64,000 bases of DNA from Nannocystis pusilla (GCF_026626665.1 NZ_JAPNKE010000002.1:2543204-2607203); one strand, 5' to 3'; shown: positions 48,608 through 59,500, numbered from the stretch's first letter. The notes: generated from the letters alone by a model not told the origin. Numbers and translations: made by a program.

Positions 48608-51328
48608 CTACGGCCACGGGTTGCACATGTTGTTGGGCCCGAGGACGATGTCGCTCTTCACGCGCGGCTGCAGCTTGCTGTTGTTGAAGCTGTAGCCGAG
48701 CACGCCGGCGATCGACTCGAACTGGGTGCCGGCGGGGCAGGCGTTGGCGAGCTGCATGTCCTTGACGGCGTCCGACAGCTGGTCGTCGATGCGGAGGTTG
48801 CCGGTGACCGCGAACTCGTCGAAGTCCATCGGCGCGTCGGGGTTGACGACGGTGATCGTCAGCATGTCGACCGAGACGAGCATCGACTGCAGGGTGACGG
48901 CGTCGGCGCCGTTCGTGGCGATGTCGGCCGGCTCGACCGGCAGCGGGTCGAACGGCAGGACGTTGCCGGTCTCGACGATCGAGACCTGCGGGTACGAGAT
49001 CTCGTCGAGGCCGAAGTACTGCTCGTAGGTGCCGGTGACGTCGACCTTGTCGCCGACCTTGACCGCCGGCGAGGTGTTGCCGGTGAACACGAAGATGCCG
49101 GTGTAGGGCATCTGCGTGCCGGTCTCGATGTGGAAGCCGCGCGAGGTGCCCGTCAGCGGGCGGATGCCGGTGACGTAGGCGTCGACGATCTTGACGACCG
49201 CGCCGTCCTGCGGGTGCTGCGGGTGGTTGGGATCGCGGATGGCCTCGATCGTGATCGGGCACGGCGAGTAGCCCGGGTTGGCGGTCGGGCAGGTGTCGCA
49301 CTCGTCGCCCTTGCCGTCGTCGTCGCCGTCGGCCTGGTCGGAGTTGGCGACGCGGATGCAGTTGTCGGCGCCGTTGGGCACGCCGTCGTCGTCCATGTCG
49401 TCGGCGTCGATGAAGGTGCAGGTGTCGGTGTTGTCGAGCGGGCACGGGTCGCAGGCGTCGCCGGCGGCGTCGCCGTCGGCGTTGGGCTGCACGCCCGGCT
49501 CGATGAGGAGCGGCGGGTTGAACACGCTCGGGCAGTTGTCGTCGGCGTCGGCGATCGCGTCGCCGTCGAGGTCGTCGGCGACCGCGAGGCCGTCGTACTC
49601 GCCCGGACGCGAGGGCACGCAGGTCGGCTCGTCGTCGGGCGTGCCGCAGAAGAACAGCGGGTAGGTGGTCTCGATCGCGGCCTTCATCTGCGCGTACGTG
49701 ACGCCGCCGGTGTCGCCGCTGACGCAGGCGGTCTTGGCCCGGCCGCACACGTCGAGGTCCTCGCAGGTCATGCCGTTGAAGCCGGCCATCACCGCGGTGT
49801 CGCCGTAGAGCGGCAGGCCGCCGCGCATGACGAGGACGACGCCCGGGAGCTCGCCGCGGACCACGGCGGCGTGGCGCTCGAGCTCGGCGCCGTCGAACAC
49901 CGCGATGTCGCCGGCGTAGCCGGGCCGCAGCAGACCGATCGCGCTCTCGCTGCCGGTCGCCAGGGCGCTGTTCAGCGTCGCCATGGCCCATAGGTCGCGG
50001 TCGCTGAAGTGGTTGTCGTAGTAGGTGGTGTTGAGCTCGTCGGCGCAGCGGAGCTCGCGGAGCATGTTCATCGAGCCCGAGGCGACCCAGTCGGTGCCGA
50101 GCGCGAGCGGGACGCCGAGGTTGTCGAGGACGGTGACCTGGGCGGTGTTGCCGTAGAGGACGACGTTGGAGCGCGGCGACCAGACGACGCGCGCGCGGTC
50201 GGGGTGGATCGTGGCGCTGTCCTCGGCGGTCAGGCCGATGGCGTGGATGATCGCGGTCTGGCCGGAGACGATGTCGCTGGTGCCCTCGCTGAGGCACACG
50301 AACTCGTTGCGCGCGTAGTCGTCGATGCCCTCGGCGATGTGCGGCAGGTAGGCGTTCTCGTCGGCGATCTCGGAGGTCAGCGTGATGTCGGGGTAGCCGC
50401 CGCACATCGACGCGTTCTGGTAGCCGTTGGTGTCGCCGAGCGGGAAGGTGTCGCTGTTGGCGACCGGGATCGGCAGGCCCTCGAGCAGGCCCATGTCGAG
50501 GTTGCGCAGCAGGCCCGGGCGGCCGCCCGCGGCCGCCGTCGAGGTGGCGCCGCTCATGATGAAGCGGAACTCGGCCGCCAGCATCTCCTGCGCGGAGGCG
50601 CCGCCGGGGACGGTGAGCTTCTGGTGGCCGTTCTTGCCGACGCGCCAGTCGTGGCGGTGCTCGTAGCGATCGACGCCCTCGCCGATCGGGGCGTTGGCGG
50701 CGAAGCTGATGTGGTCGTGGGCGTTGATGAGGCCGGGCGAGATGACGCCCTGGGCGCAGCCGAGTTGAGTGGCGTTCTGGGCCTCGGGGAGGTCGAGACA
50801 GTCGCAGCCGACGCAGGCGATGACGCCGCCGGCGTCGACGAGCACGGCGCCGTTCTCGTAGACGACGTCGGGGGCGAGGACGGTGCCGCGGATCAAGGTG
50901 CCACCTGGCCCTTGGGCCAGGACCTCACAGGTGCCCTCGGCCGGCGGGACCAGCGGCGGGGCGTCGCACTCGACCACGCCGTCGACCGGGCCGCCGGTGT
51001 CGGTCTCGCCGTCGGTGTCGGTCTCGCCGTCGGTGTCCGTCCCGGTCTCGGTGGTGGTCCCGGTCTCGGTGGTGCTGGTGGTCTCGGTGGTCGGCCCCTC
51101 GGTGGTGGTCGGGACCGTGGTGACCGTCACATCGCTGGTGGTGTCGGTGGTGGTCGGGGCCGTGGTCGTCGGCGTGACGTCGGTGTCGCTGCCGGGTCCG
51201 GCGGTGGTGCCGGTGGTCGAGGTGTCCGTGTCACCCTCCGTCACGGGGGTGCTCGTATCGTCGTTGCAGGCCGGGAGCGAAATCGCGCTCACCAGCAACA
51301 CCAAGCTGGATCGGGTCCCAAAGTGCAT
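48608..51328 (-). CDS. Amidohydrolase lipoprotein fused to TSP3 repeats and an OB-like domain
   Basis: 906 residues from ATG 51328, which begins a lipoprotein signal with lipobox LPAC (Cys21). Residues 22-120 are a Thr/Asp/Gly linker. Residues about 130-570 form a metal-dependent amidohydrolase: ISPGLINAHDHISF (HxH), later FPLGDTNG and LALGTDWVASGSMNMLRELR with the catalytic Asp. About 620-710 are calcium-binding thrombospondin type 3 repeats (DADDNCPSVFNP, DDDGVPNGADNC). The last 180 residues (VVKIVDAYVTGIRP, VGDKVDVTGTYEQY) look like an OB-fold found in DUF5689-type proteins. A surface-anchored hydrolase of unknown substrate. Confidence 0.85.
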   Translation of the reverse strand: MHFGTRSSLVLLVSAISLPACNDDTSTPVTEGDTDTSTTGTTAGPGSDTDVTPTTTAPTTTDTTSDVTVTTVPTTTEGPTTETTSTTETGTTTETGTDTDGETDTDGETDTGGPVDGVVECDAPPLVPPAEGTCEVLAQGPGGTLIRGTVLAPDVVYENGAVLVDAGGVIACVGCDCLDLPEAQNATQLGCAQGVISPGLINAHDHISFAANAPIGEGVDRYEHRHDWRVGKNGHQKLTVPGGASAQEMLAAEFRFIMSGATSTAAAGGRPGLLRNLDMGLLEGLPIPVANSDTFPLGDTNGYQNASMCGGYPDITLTSEIADENAYLPHIAEGIDDYARNEFVCLSEGTSDIVSGQTAIIHAIGLTAEDSATIHPDRARVVWSPRSNVVLYGNTAQVTVLDNLGVPLALGTDWVASGSMNMLRELRCADELNTTYYDNHFSDRDLWAMATLNSALATGSESAIGLLRPGYAGDIAVFDGAELERHAAVVRGELPGVVLVMRGGLPLYGDTAVMAGFNGMTCEDLDVCGRAKTACVSGDTGGVTYAQMKAAIETTYPLFFCGTPDDEPTCVPSRPGEYDGLAVADDLDGDAIADADDNCPSVFNPPLLIEPGVQPNADGDAAGDACDPCPLDNTDTCTFIDADDMDDDGVPNGADNCIRVANSDQADGDDDGKGDECDTCPTANPGYSPCPITIEAIRDPNHPQHPQDGAVVKIVDAYVTGIRPLTGTSRGFHIETGTQMPYTGIFVFTGNTSPAVKVGDKVDVTGTYEQYFGLDEISYPQVSIVETGNVLPFDPLPVEPADIATNGADAVTLQSMLVSVDMLTITVVNPDAPMDFDEFAVTGNLRIDDQLSDAVKDMQLANACPAGTQFESIAGVLGYSFNNSKLQPRVKSDIVLGPNNMCNPWP

Positions 51329-51559
51329 CGGGCGGCACGATACCCGGTTCGTTCCCGGCAGCGCAATGACGCCGCCGTCATGAACGAGTGTCCGTTGCAG
51401 GAGCAAGTGACAGCGAGGTGTCACGCCCTCACGAGACACCCAGGTCGGCAGTCACGGACGGGTCACGCGTGAGTTGACGGAAGAAGGGCCCGCGTGCATG
51501 CGCAAGGGCTTTTGGCATAGCTTGCGCGCTCGCGTCCCGCGAGCCCGGAGGAGCACGCG

Positions 51560-53261
51560 ATGTCTCGTTCTTCACGAATCACCGGGCCGTCCGCGGCCGC
51601 GATCACCACGCTGCCGCTGTGGGCAATCCTCGCTTGCGGGGGCGGTTCAGGCGCCACGACCAACGGGTTCGCCTCGGCCACCGAGACCACCACGGGCAGC
51701 GCGTCCACGGCGCCCGGCACCACCTCGTCGTCGACCGGCGACACGTCCACCGGCGAGCCGACCACCGGGCCGGAGCCGACGACGGCGGTGACGACGACGA
51801 CGACCACGACCGAGGGCGTCGTCACCGAGACGACGACCATGTCCGGAACGCCATGTTCTTCGGACCAGGAATGTAAAGACAGCCCGGACGGCCCGGTGTG
51901 CGACCTCGACGCCGGGGTGTGCACGCGGCCGTGCGAGCCGGGCGAGCAGGAGCCGTGCTACGGCGGGCCCGACGGCACCCAGGACGTCGGCGCCTGCGTG
52001 TCGGGGTGCGGACGTGCCTCGACAGCGGCGTCGGGTTCGGCGCCTGCGAGGGCGCGGTGTGGCCGACGCCGGAGGTGTGCGGCAACGCGATCGACGACGA
52101 CTGCGACGGCGACGCCGACGAGGACGCCGACGAAGACGGCGACGGCTGGGGCGTGTGCAGCGGCGACTGCTGCGACGTCGCCAGCGGCGCCTGCGCCGAC
52201 CCGAGCTGGTCAACCCCGGCGCGTACGAGTACGTCGGCAACACGGTCGACGACGACTGCGACGGCGACACCGACGAGGAGGCGCCCAGCTGCGACGCCGC
52301 CCTCGCCAGCGACTCGGCCGACCCGCTGGACTACGCGCGCGCGCTCGACCTGTGCCAGATGACGGTCGAGAACCCGCCTGACCCGAAGGACAGGACGTGG
52401 GGCGTGATCGGCGGCAAGTTCAGCCTGGCCGACGGGTCCGGTCTGCCGGCCGCCGTGTCGCGCTCGATCCGCCCCGGCTTCGGCGACAAGATCGCGCCGC
52501 AGAAGCACAGCCGCCTGATGGTGCTGTCGAGCGGCAACGCGGCCGACGCCAACGACACCAAGCCGCCCTTCGTGAAGTTCGAGGGCGGCGCCAACCTCGG
52601 CACGACGAGCCCGCCGCCGCAGGACTGGTGGACGGCGATCGGCGGCAAGCTGCCCAACCCGCCCGGCTGCAACGTGCCGCAGGTGCCGTCGGCCAACGAC
52701 CCGATCATGCTCAAGCTGCGGATCCGGGTGCCGACCAACGCCAAGTCGTTCTCGACCAAGATGTACTTCTTCTCGGCCGAGTACCCCGAGTACGTGTGCA
52801 GCCAGTACAACGACTTCTTCGTCGCGCTGGTCGACTCGGACGCCGACGGCAACCCCGCCGACAAGAACGTGGCGATCTACGACGACGGCAAGACGCTGTG
52901 GCCGATCGGCGTCAACCTGGTCAAGGTCGCCCAGGGCCTGTTCACCCAGTGCCAGGGCGGCGAGGTCGGCTGCGCGGCGCAGGGCGTGCCGACGTCCAAC
53001 TACAACGGCTGCAAGAACACGTCGAAGCTGGTCGGCACCGGCTTCGACCAGAACGACTTCTCGACCTGCGATCCGGCGCAGACGATGATCGGCGGCGGCA
53101 CCGGCTGGCTGACGATGACCGGCAACGTCTCGCCGGGCGAGATCATGGAGATCCGCCTGGCGATCTGGGACACCGGCGGCCACATCTTCGACTCGCTGGT
53201 GCTGCTCGACGCGTGGGAGTGGTCGCTCGACCCGGCCGAACCGGGCGTGACGCCGGGCTGA
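51560..53261 (+). CDS. Choice-of-anchor L lipoprotein with MopE-like motifs (frame breaks near 52008 and 52212)
   Basis: The start ATG 51560 leads to lipobox LAC. A Thr-rich linker is followed by Cys-rich DQECKDSPDGPVCDLDAGVC. After a shift near 52008 the frame reads VCGNAIDDDCDGDADEDADE and after a second near 52212 VDDDCDGDTDEEAPSC; these are MopE-type metal-binding repeats. The C-terminal 330 residues are a choice-of-anchor L domain (YFFSAEYPEYVCSQYNDFFV, then GWLTMTGNVSPGEIMEIRLA). Same family as 8540-9772. Divergent from the amidohydrolase gene with 231 bp between. Confidence 0.8.
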
Positions 53262-53304
53262 GGAGCCCGGCCCGCCGCGCGGCGGCGAGCGTGCAGGAGC
53301 TGGG

Positions 53305-53336
53305 CATGTCCCTTCGGACATGCCCCGAAGGGCATG
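53305..53336. repeat. Two overlapping hairpins with a compensated stem
   Basis: 53305-53322 is CATGTCC-CTTC-GGACATG; 53319-53336 is CATGCCC-CGAA-GGGCATG. They share the CATG at 53319-53322. The second has T-to-C and A-to-G changes in matching stem positions. Lies between convergent stops and could terminate both transcripts. Confidence 0.92.
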
Positions 53337-53382
53337 TCTATTGACCGTGCCCCGTCGGACGTCGACGCCGCAGGCGGCCGGC

Positions 53383-54354
53383 TCACACGCGGCTGGCAGG
53401 CGCGACGGGCCGCGCAGCGAGACCGTAGCGCTCGCGGGCCCAGGCGGCGACGCGGGCGACCGACGCCTCGACGGGGGTGGCCGACCAGCCGAAGGCGGCG
53501 CGGAACTTCGAGTCGTCGAGCTCGAACGGGACCTCCCACTGGTAAATCATCTCGGCCATCTCGCGCATCATCGGCGAGGCCAGGCCGAGCGTGCGCACGA
53601 GCCAGCGCGAGACGACGGCGACATCGACGTCGCGGTCGAGGGCGCGGCCGAGGCGCCTCGCGAGGCTGCGGGTGCTCTCGGCCGGGGGCGTGGGGATGTG
53701 CCAGACCTGGCCGAAGCCGCGGTCGCTGGTGCCGAGGGTGACGAGAGCGCGGGCGACGTCCTCGACGTCGGTGTACGCGTGCGGGAGATCGGGGTCGCCG
53801 AACACCTGGCCCTTGCGCCCGGCGAGGATCCGGCGAAAGAAGCGATCGCTCCACACGGCGTAGGCCAGGTCGGCGCCGAAGAAGTCGCTGGCGCGGGCGA
53901 TCGCCACCGGGACGTCGCCGCGGCGATCGGCGGCGAGGCGCAGCTCGGCCAGCTGCACGCGCAGCTCGCCCTTCTTGCTGCACGGGGTCGGCGGCGAGTC
54001 CTCGCGCATGGGCCCGTTCGGCCGGCCGTACATGTAGAGGCAGTCGAGCGCGACCAGGCGCGCGCCGGCGTGCTGCGCACCGTGCAAGGCGCCGCGGGCC
54101 ATCGGCAGCAGCTCCTGCGGCCAGCGGTGATAGGCCGGGTTCATGCAGTCGTAGACGACCGCGGCGCCCTCGGTGGCGCGGCGGGCGAAGTCGAGGTCCC
54201 GGATGTCGCCGGCGACGAGCTCGGGGCCGACGCCGACCGCCGTGCGACGGACCTGTCGGACGCGCAGGCCGCGGGCGCGCAGGAGTTCGACGACGCGGCC
54301 GCCGATCTGGCCGGCGCCGAGGACGACGTGGAGCGGTGCGGAGGTGGCTTGCAT
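53383..54354 (-). CDS. NAD(P)-binding extended SDR / nucleotide-sugar epimerase-like protein
   Basis: 323 residues. The Rossmann motif is VVLGAGQIGGRVVELL; GDIRDLDFARRATEGAAVVY and an active-site-like region CLYMYG (YxxxK replaced) follow, with DVEDVARALVTLG near the end. The pattern is that of atypical/extended SDRs acting on small metabolites. Divergent from a LysR-type regulator, a classical arrangement where the regulator controls the enzyme gene. Confidence 0.8.
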   Translation of the reverse strand: MQATSAPLHVVLGAGQIGGRVVELLRARGLRVRQVRRTAVGVGPELVAGDIRDLDFARRATEGAAVVYDCMNPAYHRWPQELLPMARGALHGAQHAGARLVALDCLYMYGRPNGPMREDSPPTPCSKKGELRVQLAELRLAADRRGDVPVAIARASDFFGADLAYAVWSDRFFRRILAGRKGQVFGDPDLPHAYTDVEDVARALVTLGTSDRGFGQVWHIPTPPAESTRSLARRLGRALDRDVDVAVVSRWLVRTLGLASPMMREMAEMIYQWEVPFELDDSKFRAAFGWSATPVEASVARVAAWARERYGLAARPVAPASRV

Positions 54355-54425
54355 GCTGCTAGGATGGGCGTTGCATGGGCGCAAGAAAATCGGCATCGGC
54401 GCAAGCGAGATCGGCAAGTTGCAAG
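54349..54425. promoter_or_regulatory. Candidate operator between SDR and LysR genes
   Basis: TTGCA occurs at about 54350, 54371 and 54419, the middle one as TTGCATGGGCGCAA, a T-N11-A-like dyad. GGCGCAAG is repeated with 20-bp spacing (about 54378 and 54398). Two-turn spacing and position fit LysR binding sites. Confidence 0.4.
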
Positions 54426-55409
54426 GGAGCGAGGAGGGCCGCTGGGACGACGTGCGCGTGTTCCTGGCGGCGCATCGCCTGCGCAACCTCGGGGCGGCCG
54501 CGCGGCGGCTCGGGGTCGACATCTCGACGGTGAGCCGCCGCCTGGCCGCGTTCGAGGCGACGGTGGGGGCGCGGCTGTTCGACCGCGGGCGCCACGGGCT
54601 GACGCCGACGCGCGCGGCCGAGGCGGTGCTGGTGGCGGCGGAATCGATGGAGCTGGCCCACGCGCGCCTCGGTCGCGAGGCGTCGGCGGTCGAGGCGGCG
54701 CCGGAGGGGGTGGTGCGGCTATCGGCGCCGCCTGGCTTCGCGGACATGTTCGTGATCCCCGCGCTGGTGGTGCTGCGGCAGCGGTTCCCGGGGATCGTGG
54801 TGGAGCTGGAGACGTCGGTGCGGGTGGTCGATTTGTCGCGCGGCGAGGCCGATCTGGCGCTGCGCTCGGTGCAGCCGACCTCGGCCGAGCTGGTGCTCGA
54901 AGGTGATGCACGCGCGCTCGGTGGCGCTGACGTCACGGGCGCTGGCGCGCTCGCTCGGGGTGCTGCACGACTGGAGCGCGGCGCCGTGGCTGGCCTTCGA
55001 CCGCGACCTGGCCAGCATGGCGGCGGCGCAGTGGATCGCGCGCCACGTGGCGCGCTCCAGCGTGGTGCTGCGGACGAGCCACTACGCGAGCCTGCTGGCG
55101 GGCGCGGCCGCGGGGATGGGCGTGGTCCTGCTGCCGACCCCGTACGCGCGCGTGCGCGAGCTGGTGGAGGTGCGCCACGACGCGACGCTGGCGGCCAGCG
55201 CGGCGAGCTGGCCGGTCGACGATCTGTGGCTGGTCGGGCACCAGTCGCAGCGCGAGCTGCCGCGCGTGGCGGCGGTGTGGCAGGTGCTGACGGAGACTCT
55301 GGGGGTGGTCCGCGAGACGGAGCCGCGTCGCACGGGCAGAGGTCGAGGCGAGGCGCGGGTCAGCGGCGGCGTTCGAGGCGGTAGCGGGTCGAGCCGCGCA
55401 CGGCCATGA
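54419..55409 (+). CDS. LysR-type transcriptional regulator (frame break near 54905)
   Basis: The HTH is WDDVRVFLAAHRLRNLGAAA then LGVDISTVSRRLAAFE; the effector domain starts GVVRLSAPPGFADMFVIPAL. Near 54905 the sense frame shifts by one and continues ARSVALTSRALARSLGVLHD to AAGMGVVLLPTPYA. The start is uncertain: TTG 54419 keeps the conserved W-D-D; ATG 54353 would place the operator inside the gene. The last 50 bp overlap the convergent gene end, so the true stop may be earlier. Confidence 0.75.
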
Positions 55410-56277
55410 CGATGCCGCCGATCAGCATCGCCAGGCCGACCCCGAGGACCACGGAGCCGACGGTGCGCTTCTCGTCGCGGCCGATGGCGGTGAGCATGGT
55501 GCCGCCCAGCGTGGCGCCGGCGCCGTAGCCCGCCAGGAGCATGCCGCCGATCAACAGGCCGCGCCGGCCGGGCCGGACGCGGGCGACGTACTCGCCCTCG
55601 AGGTCCTTGAGGAAGAAGGTCTGCGACGGCATCATCCGATCGCCGCCGAAGTAGAACGGGAAACCGGCGCGGCCGTCGATGACCTTGCCGCACGGGGCGC
55701 GACAGACGGAGCGGGCCCCGGCGAGCCCGGCGCGGGCCGCCTGCGGGTTGGCGGCGCCGATCGGGGCCACGGCCTCGAGCAGGTGGACGTCGCCCGGGCG
55801 CGTGAGCTCGATGTAGATGCGCGGGCGGCTCGGACCCGGGGGCACCTCGTCCTCGGCGACGGCGGCGATGCTGTCCGTGGGGACATGTCCCGAAGGCTGA
55901 GGGACCTGTCCTTCGGGACCGATGGTGGTGGCGCCGGCGAAGGTGGTCGAGGCGATGTCGGCCCACGGGATGGTCCGCGCGCCGCCAGTGAGCTGGATGA
56001 TGACCTCGCGGTCCTGGTGGAGCTCGAGGATCGTGCCGCGCAGGACGCTGCCGTCGCGCAGGATCACCGTGTCGTAGACGGCCGGCGGCGGAGGCTCCTG
56101 CGCGGGCACGGGCGCGGGCTCCACCACGCGGACGGACTCGGCGACGGGAGCGACGGGGCCGGGCTGCTGCACGGCGACGGGAGCGACGGGGCCGGGCTGC
56201 TGCGCGCGGGCGGGCGCCGGGGTTCCGGTGAGCGCGAGCGCGACGATGGTGACGACGGCGGCGCCGCGGCGGGGCAT
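55360..56277 (-). CDS. Envelope protein of unknown function with signal peptide and two C-terminal helices
   Basis: 305 residues. A signal peptide (VTIVALALTGTPAPARAQ) is followed by a Pro/Val linker, a small SH3/LSm-like strand set (TVILRDGSVLRGTILELHQD, then TIPWADIASTT), a repeat-encoded loop (PEGQVPQPSGHVPTDS), a beta region (RPRIYIELTRPGDVHLLE) and two hydrophobic helices (GLLIGGMLLAGYGAGATLGG; VGLAMLIGGIVMAV). The family is common next to kinases in myxobacteria but I do not know its role. Confidence 0.65.
   Translation of the reverse strand: MPRRGAAVVTIVALALTGTPAPARAQQPGPVAPVAVQQPGPVAPVAESVRVVEPAPVPAQEPPPPAVYDTVILRDGSVLRGTILELHQDREVIIQLTGGARTIPWADIASTTFAGATTIGPEGQVPQPSGHVPTDSIAAVAEDEVPPGPSRPRIYIELTRPGDVHLLEAVAPIGAANPQAARAGLAGARSVCRAPCGKVIDGRAGFPFYFGGDRMMPSQTFFLKDLEGEYVARVRPGRRGLLIGGMLLAGYGAGATLGGTMLTAIGRDEKRTVGSVVLGVGLAMLIGGIVMAVRGSTRYRLERRR
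55871..55920. repeat. Hairpin arms inside the envelope-protein gene
   Basis: GGACATGTCC-CGAAGG, then GACCTGTCC-TTCG-GGACC. In frame, in the linker after the SH3-like strands. Confidence 0.75.
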
Positions 56278-56593
56278 GGCTCGGGGTTCTAACACGCCGG
56301 GGCCGGATGCATCACTGGACGGGTTCGCGCTCGCGTTCCAAGCCATCGGTGTGCCGGTACTCGATGCGAGGGGTTCTTGTTCCGGCGGTGCTTCGCGAGT
56401 CGGCGTCTCGGGCGGGTCGCGGTCGGATGCACGACCTCGGCCTCGCGTCCTGGTTTGCGGGATCGGGCGGTCGCGGCGGGAGCGGGTTCCGGGCCGCACG
56501 CGGCGGGTGCTGCGAGCGACGGGCTCGCGTGCGGCCATGGAGCTCGCGTTGCCGACGACGGCTCCGCGTTTCGGCCGTCCGGGCTCGATGAAG
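56278..56593. other. 316-bp gap between kinase and envelope-protein genes
   Basis: GC-rich, both flanking genes on the minus strand. CGGATGCA occurs twice (about 56304 and 56424). No gene, hairpin repeat or clear promoter recognised. Confidence 0.5.
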
Positions 56594-59500
56594 TCACTCG
56601 ACTGATTCGCGCTCGCTCTGGCACGCGGTCGCGTTGGCCTCGGCGAGCGTCGGAGGTTCGCCGAGGAGCTGGCCGCGCTGGCGCGCCGAAGCACACCGGC
56701 GAGGCGGCGCGCAGGCGGGCCTTCAAGGTCGCGGGGGCGAAGTCGGCGGTCCACAGGCGCAGCTGGCCGTCGTCGCCGGCCGAGGCGAGGTGTGGACCGG
56801 CGGGCGACCAGGCCAGCGCGCGCACGGGGCCCTGATGGCCGGTCAGCACCACGGGCTCGTCGCGGCCGTCGAGCGGCCACACGCGCACGGTCGCGTCGTC
56901 GCTGGCGGTCGCCAGCGCGGCCCCGTCGGGGCGCCAGGCGAGGGCGCGCACCGGGCCGCTGTGCTCCTCGAGGATCCTCGGGGCCCCGCCCTCGAGCGAC
57001 CAGATCCGGACCCGACGGTCCCACGAGCCGGTGGCGAGCCGCTGGCCGTCGGGCGCGAACGCCAGCACGGTGACGCTGCCCGAGTGCGGCCCGAGCTCGC
57101 GCGCGGTGGCGGACGGATCGCCGGTGCGGTAGAGCCGGGCGGTCCGGTCGGCGGCGCCGGTGGCGAGCAGCTGGCCGTCGGGCGAGAAGGCGAGGGCGGT
57201 GACGCTGCCGCGGTGGCCGGTCAGGGGGCGAGCTGTCCCGTCGGCCAGGTCGATCAGGCGCGCGCCGTCGGGCACCGCCAGGGCCGCGCGCGCGGTCGGC
57301 GGACACCGCGGCAGCGGCGGCGCCGGGGTCGAGCGGGCGGGGCGGGAGCGGCCGGCGGGCTTCGTCCCAGCCCTGGAGGGCGCCCTCGCGGGTGACCGTG
57401 AGGACATGTCCGTTCGGACCTGCGCCGAGGAACAGGCTCGGAGAGGGTGTACTCGAGGACATGTCCTCATGGGCATGGCTCTTCAGACCTGGCGCGGAGG
57501 CCATGCCAGCAGCGGCCAGGGCGGCGAGCGCGAGGCGGAGGGCGCGGCCGTCGGCGCGGACGGCGTGGAGGCCGGCTGCGGTCCACAGCAGGTGATCGAC
57601 GGGCCCCCCGAGCGGGACGGCGCGGACGAGCGGGTCGCCGCCGCGGACGCGCCACACGCGGGCGGTGCCGTCGCGCGAGGCGGTGACGACGTGGTCGCCG
57701 GCGGGGCTGAAGCCGGCGGCGACCACGGCCTCGCCGTGGCCGCGGAGGATCAGCGGCATGTCCCCGGGGACAGCTCCGCCGCCGACCGGCCACACGCGGG
57801 CGGTGCCGTCCTGCGAGGCGGTGACGAGGCGGTCGCCGCCGGGGCTCCAGGCGACGGCGTAGACCCGGCCGTCGTGGCCGCGCAGGGTCCGCTGGAGGGC
57901 GCCGCCGGAGCTCCACAGGCGAGCGCTGCGGTCGAGCGAGGCGGAGGCGAGGCGATCGCCGTCGGGGCTCCAGGCCAGGGCGACGACCTCGTCGGCGTGG
58001 CCGCGCAGCAGCGCCGGCGCACCCGAGCCGAGGGCGTCCCACACGCGCACGAGGCCGTCCTGGGCCCCGGTGGCGAGCTTGCGGCCGTCGGGGCTGAAGG
58101 CGGCGCTGCGCACCGCGCCGCTCGGGTGCGGCAGCGAACGCGGAGGGCCGCCGCGCAGGTCGACGATCCGCGCGGCCCCGTCGGCGCCGGCGGAGGCGAC
58201 GAGATGACCTGTCCTGTCGAACAGGACCGCATGGACAGGTCCTTCGTGGCGCGCGAGCTCGCGCGGGCGCGGCGGGGCGGCGTCGAGGTCCCAGGCGCGC
58301 ACGCGGCCGTCGCCGCCGCCGGTGACGAGGGTGCGGCCGTCGGGCGCGAGGGCGAAGGCCCGCAGGTCGTCGCCGGCGCCGGCGGGCAGGCGCACCGGCG
58401 GGTCGCGCCACACCGCGGCCCCGTTCTCGGCGCCGCTGACCAGCTCGCCGGCGGGCGCGAAGGCGACGGCGCGGACCGGGCCCTGGTGCTCGTGGATCTT
58501 CAGGACATGGTCGTCGGGCCAGGACCAAAGGGTCACTTGACGATCCTCGCCGGCGGCGGCGACCCGGGCGCCGTCGGGGCTGAAGGCGGCGGTCAGGAGG
58601 GCGGCCCCGCGGCCGCGCAGGACGGCGGCGCTGACCGGCTGCTGCAGCGCCCACACGGCCGCGGGCACCCAGCCGGACGCGGCGGCCGGATCTTCGACCT
58701 CGCGCAGGAGCGCCAGCACCGTGGTCGGATCGCCGCGCGCGCCGGCGAGGGCCTGGGCCAGGCGGTTGGCGTCGCGGGCCCGCGCGGCCTCGTGGACGGC
58801 GCGGCCGGTCTGGCGCTCGGCCTCCTTGCGCTGGCCCTCGGCCTCGCGCCGGCGCCGTTCGGCCTCCGACAGCGCGTGCTCGGCGAGCGCGGCGTGGGCC
58901 TCGGCGTTGAGGCGCTGGGCCTCGGCGGCCGCGAGCGCGTCCTTGAGCGCGGCCTGGGCCCGCTGGGCCTCGGCGAGCTGGGCCTTGGCGTCGATGAAGG
59001 CCCGGTCGCGCTCCTGCTCGGCGGCGGCCCGCTCGTCCTCGGCGGTCCGCCGCTGGCGCTCGGCGGCGGCCTCGGCCCGCTGGGCCTGCGCGGCGGCGTC
59101 GGCCCGCTCGCGCGCGACGGCGATGAGGCCGACGACCACGCCGACGACCGCGACGCCGACCAGCGCGGCGCCGCGACGGATCCGCCAGGCGCGCTCCGGG
59201 TCGCGCTCGAGCTCGTCGAGCAGGTCGTCCATGCCGGGCCAGCGCGCGGCGGGGTCGACGGCGAGGCCGCGGAGGATCGCGCGCCGCAGCCAGGCGGGCA
59301 CTTTGCTGTCCTCGGGGACAGGTGAGACCGCGCCCGCTAGCACGCGCCGGACCAGCTCGAACAGGTCGCGGCCGGCGAACGGCGGGGCGCCGTAGAGGGC
59401 CTCGTAGAGGGCGACGCAGAACGAGAACTGGTCGCTGCGGGCGTCGACCGGCCGGCCCAGGTGCTGCTCCGGGGACATGTAGGCCGGCGTGCCGAGGATC

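Noticed and set aside
54740..54755. GCGGACATGTTCG in the LysR gene as a repeat copy
   Set aside because: It is a single half arm inside a conserved effector-domain segment with no partner arm.
59470..59485. GGGGACATGTAGG in the kinase gene as a repeat copy
   Set aside because: It encodes the conserved YMSPEQ segment of the kinase, so the match is due to protein conservation.
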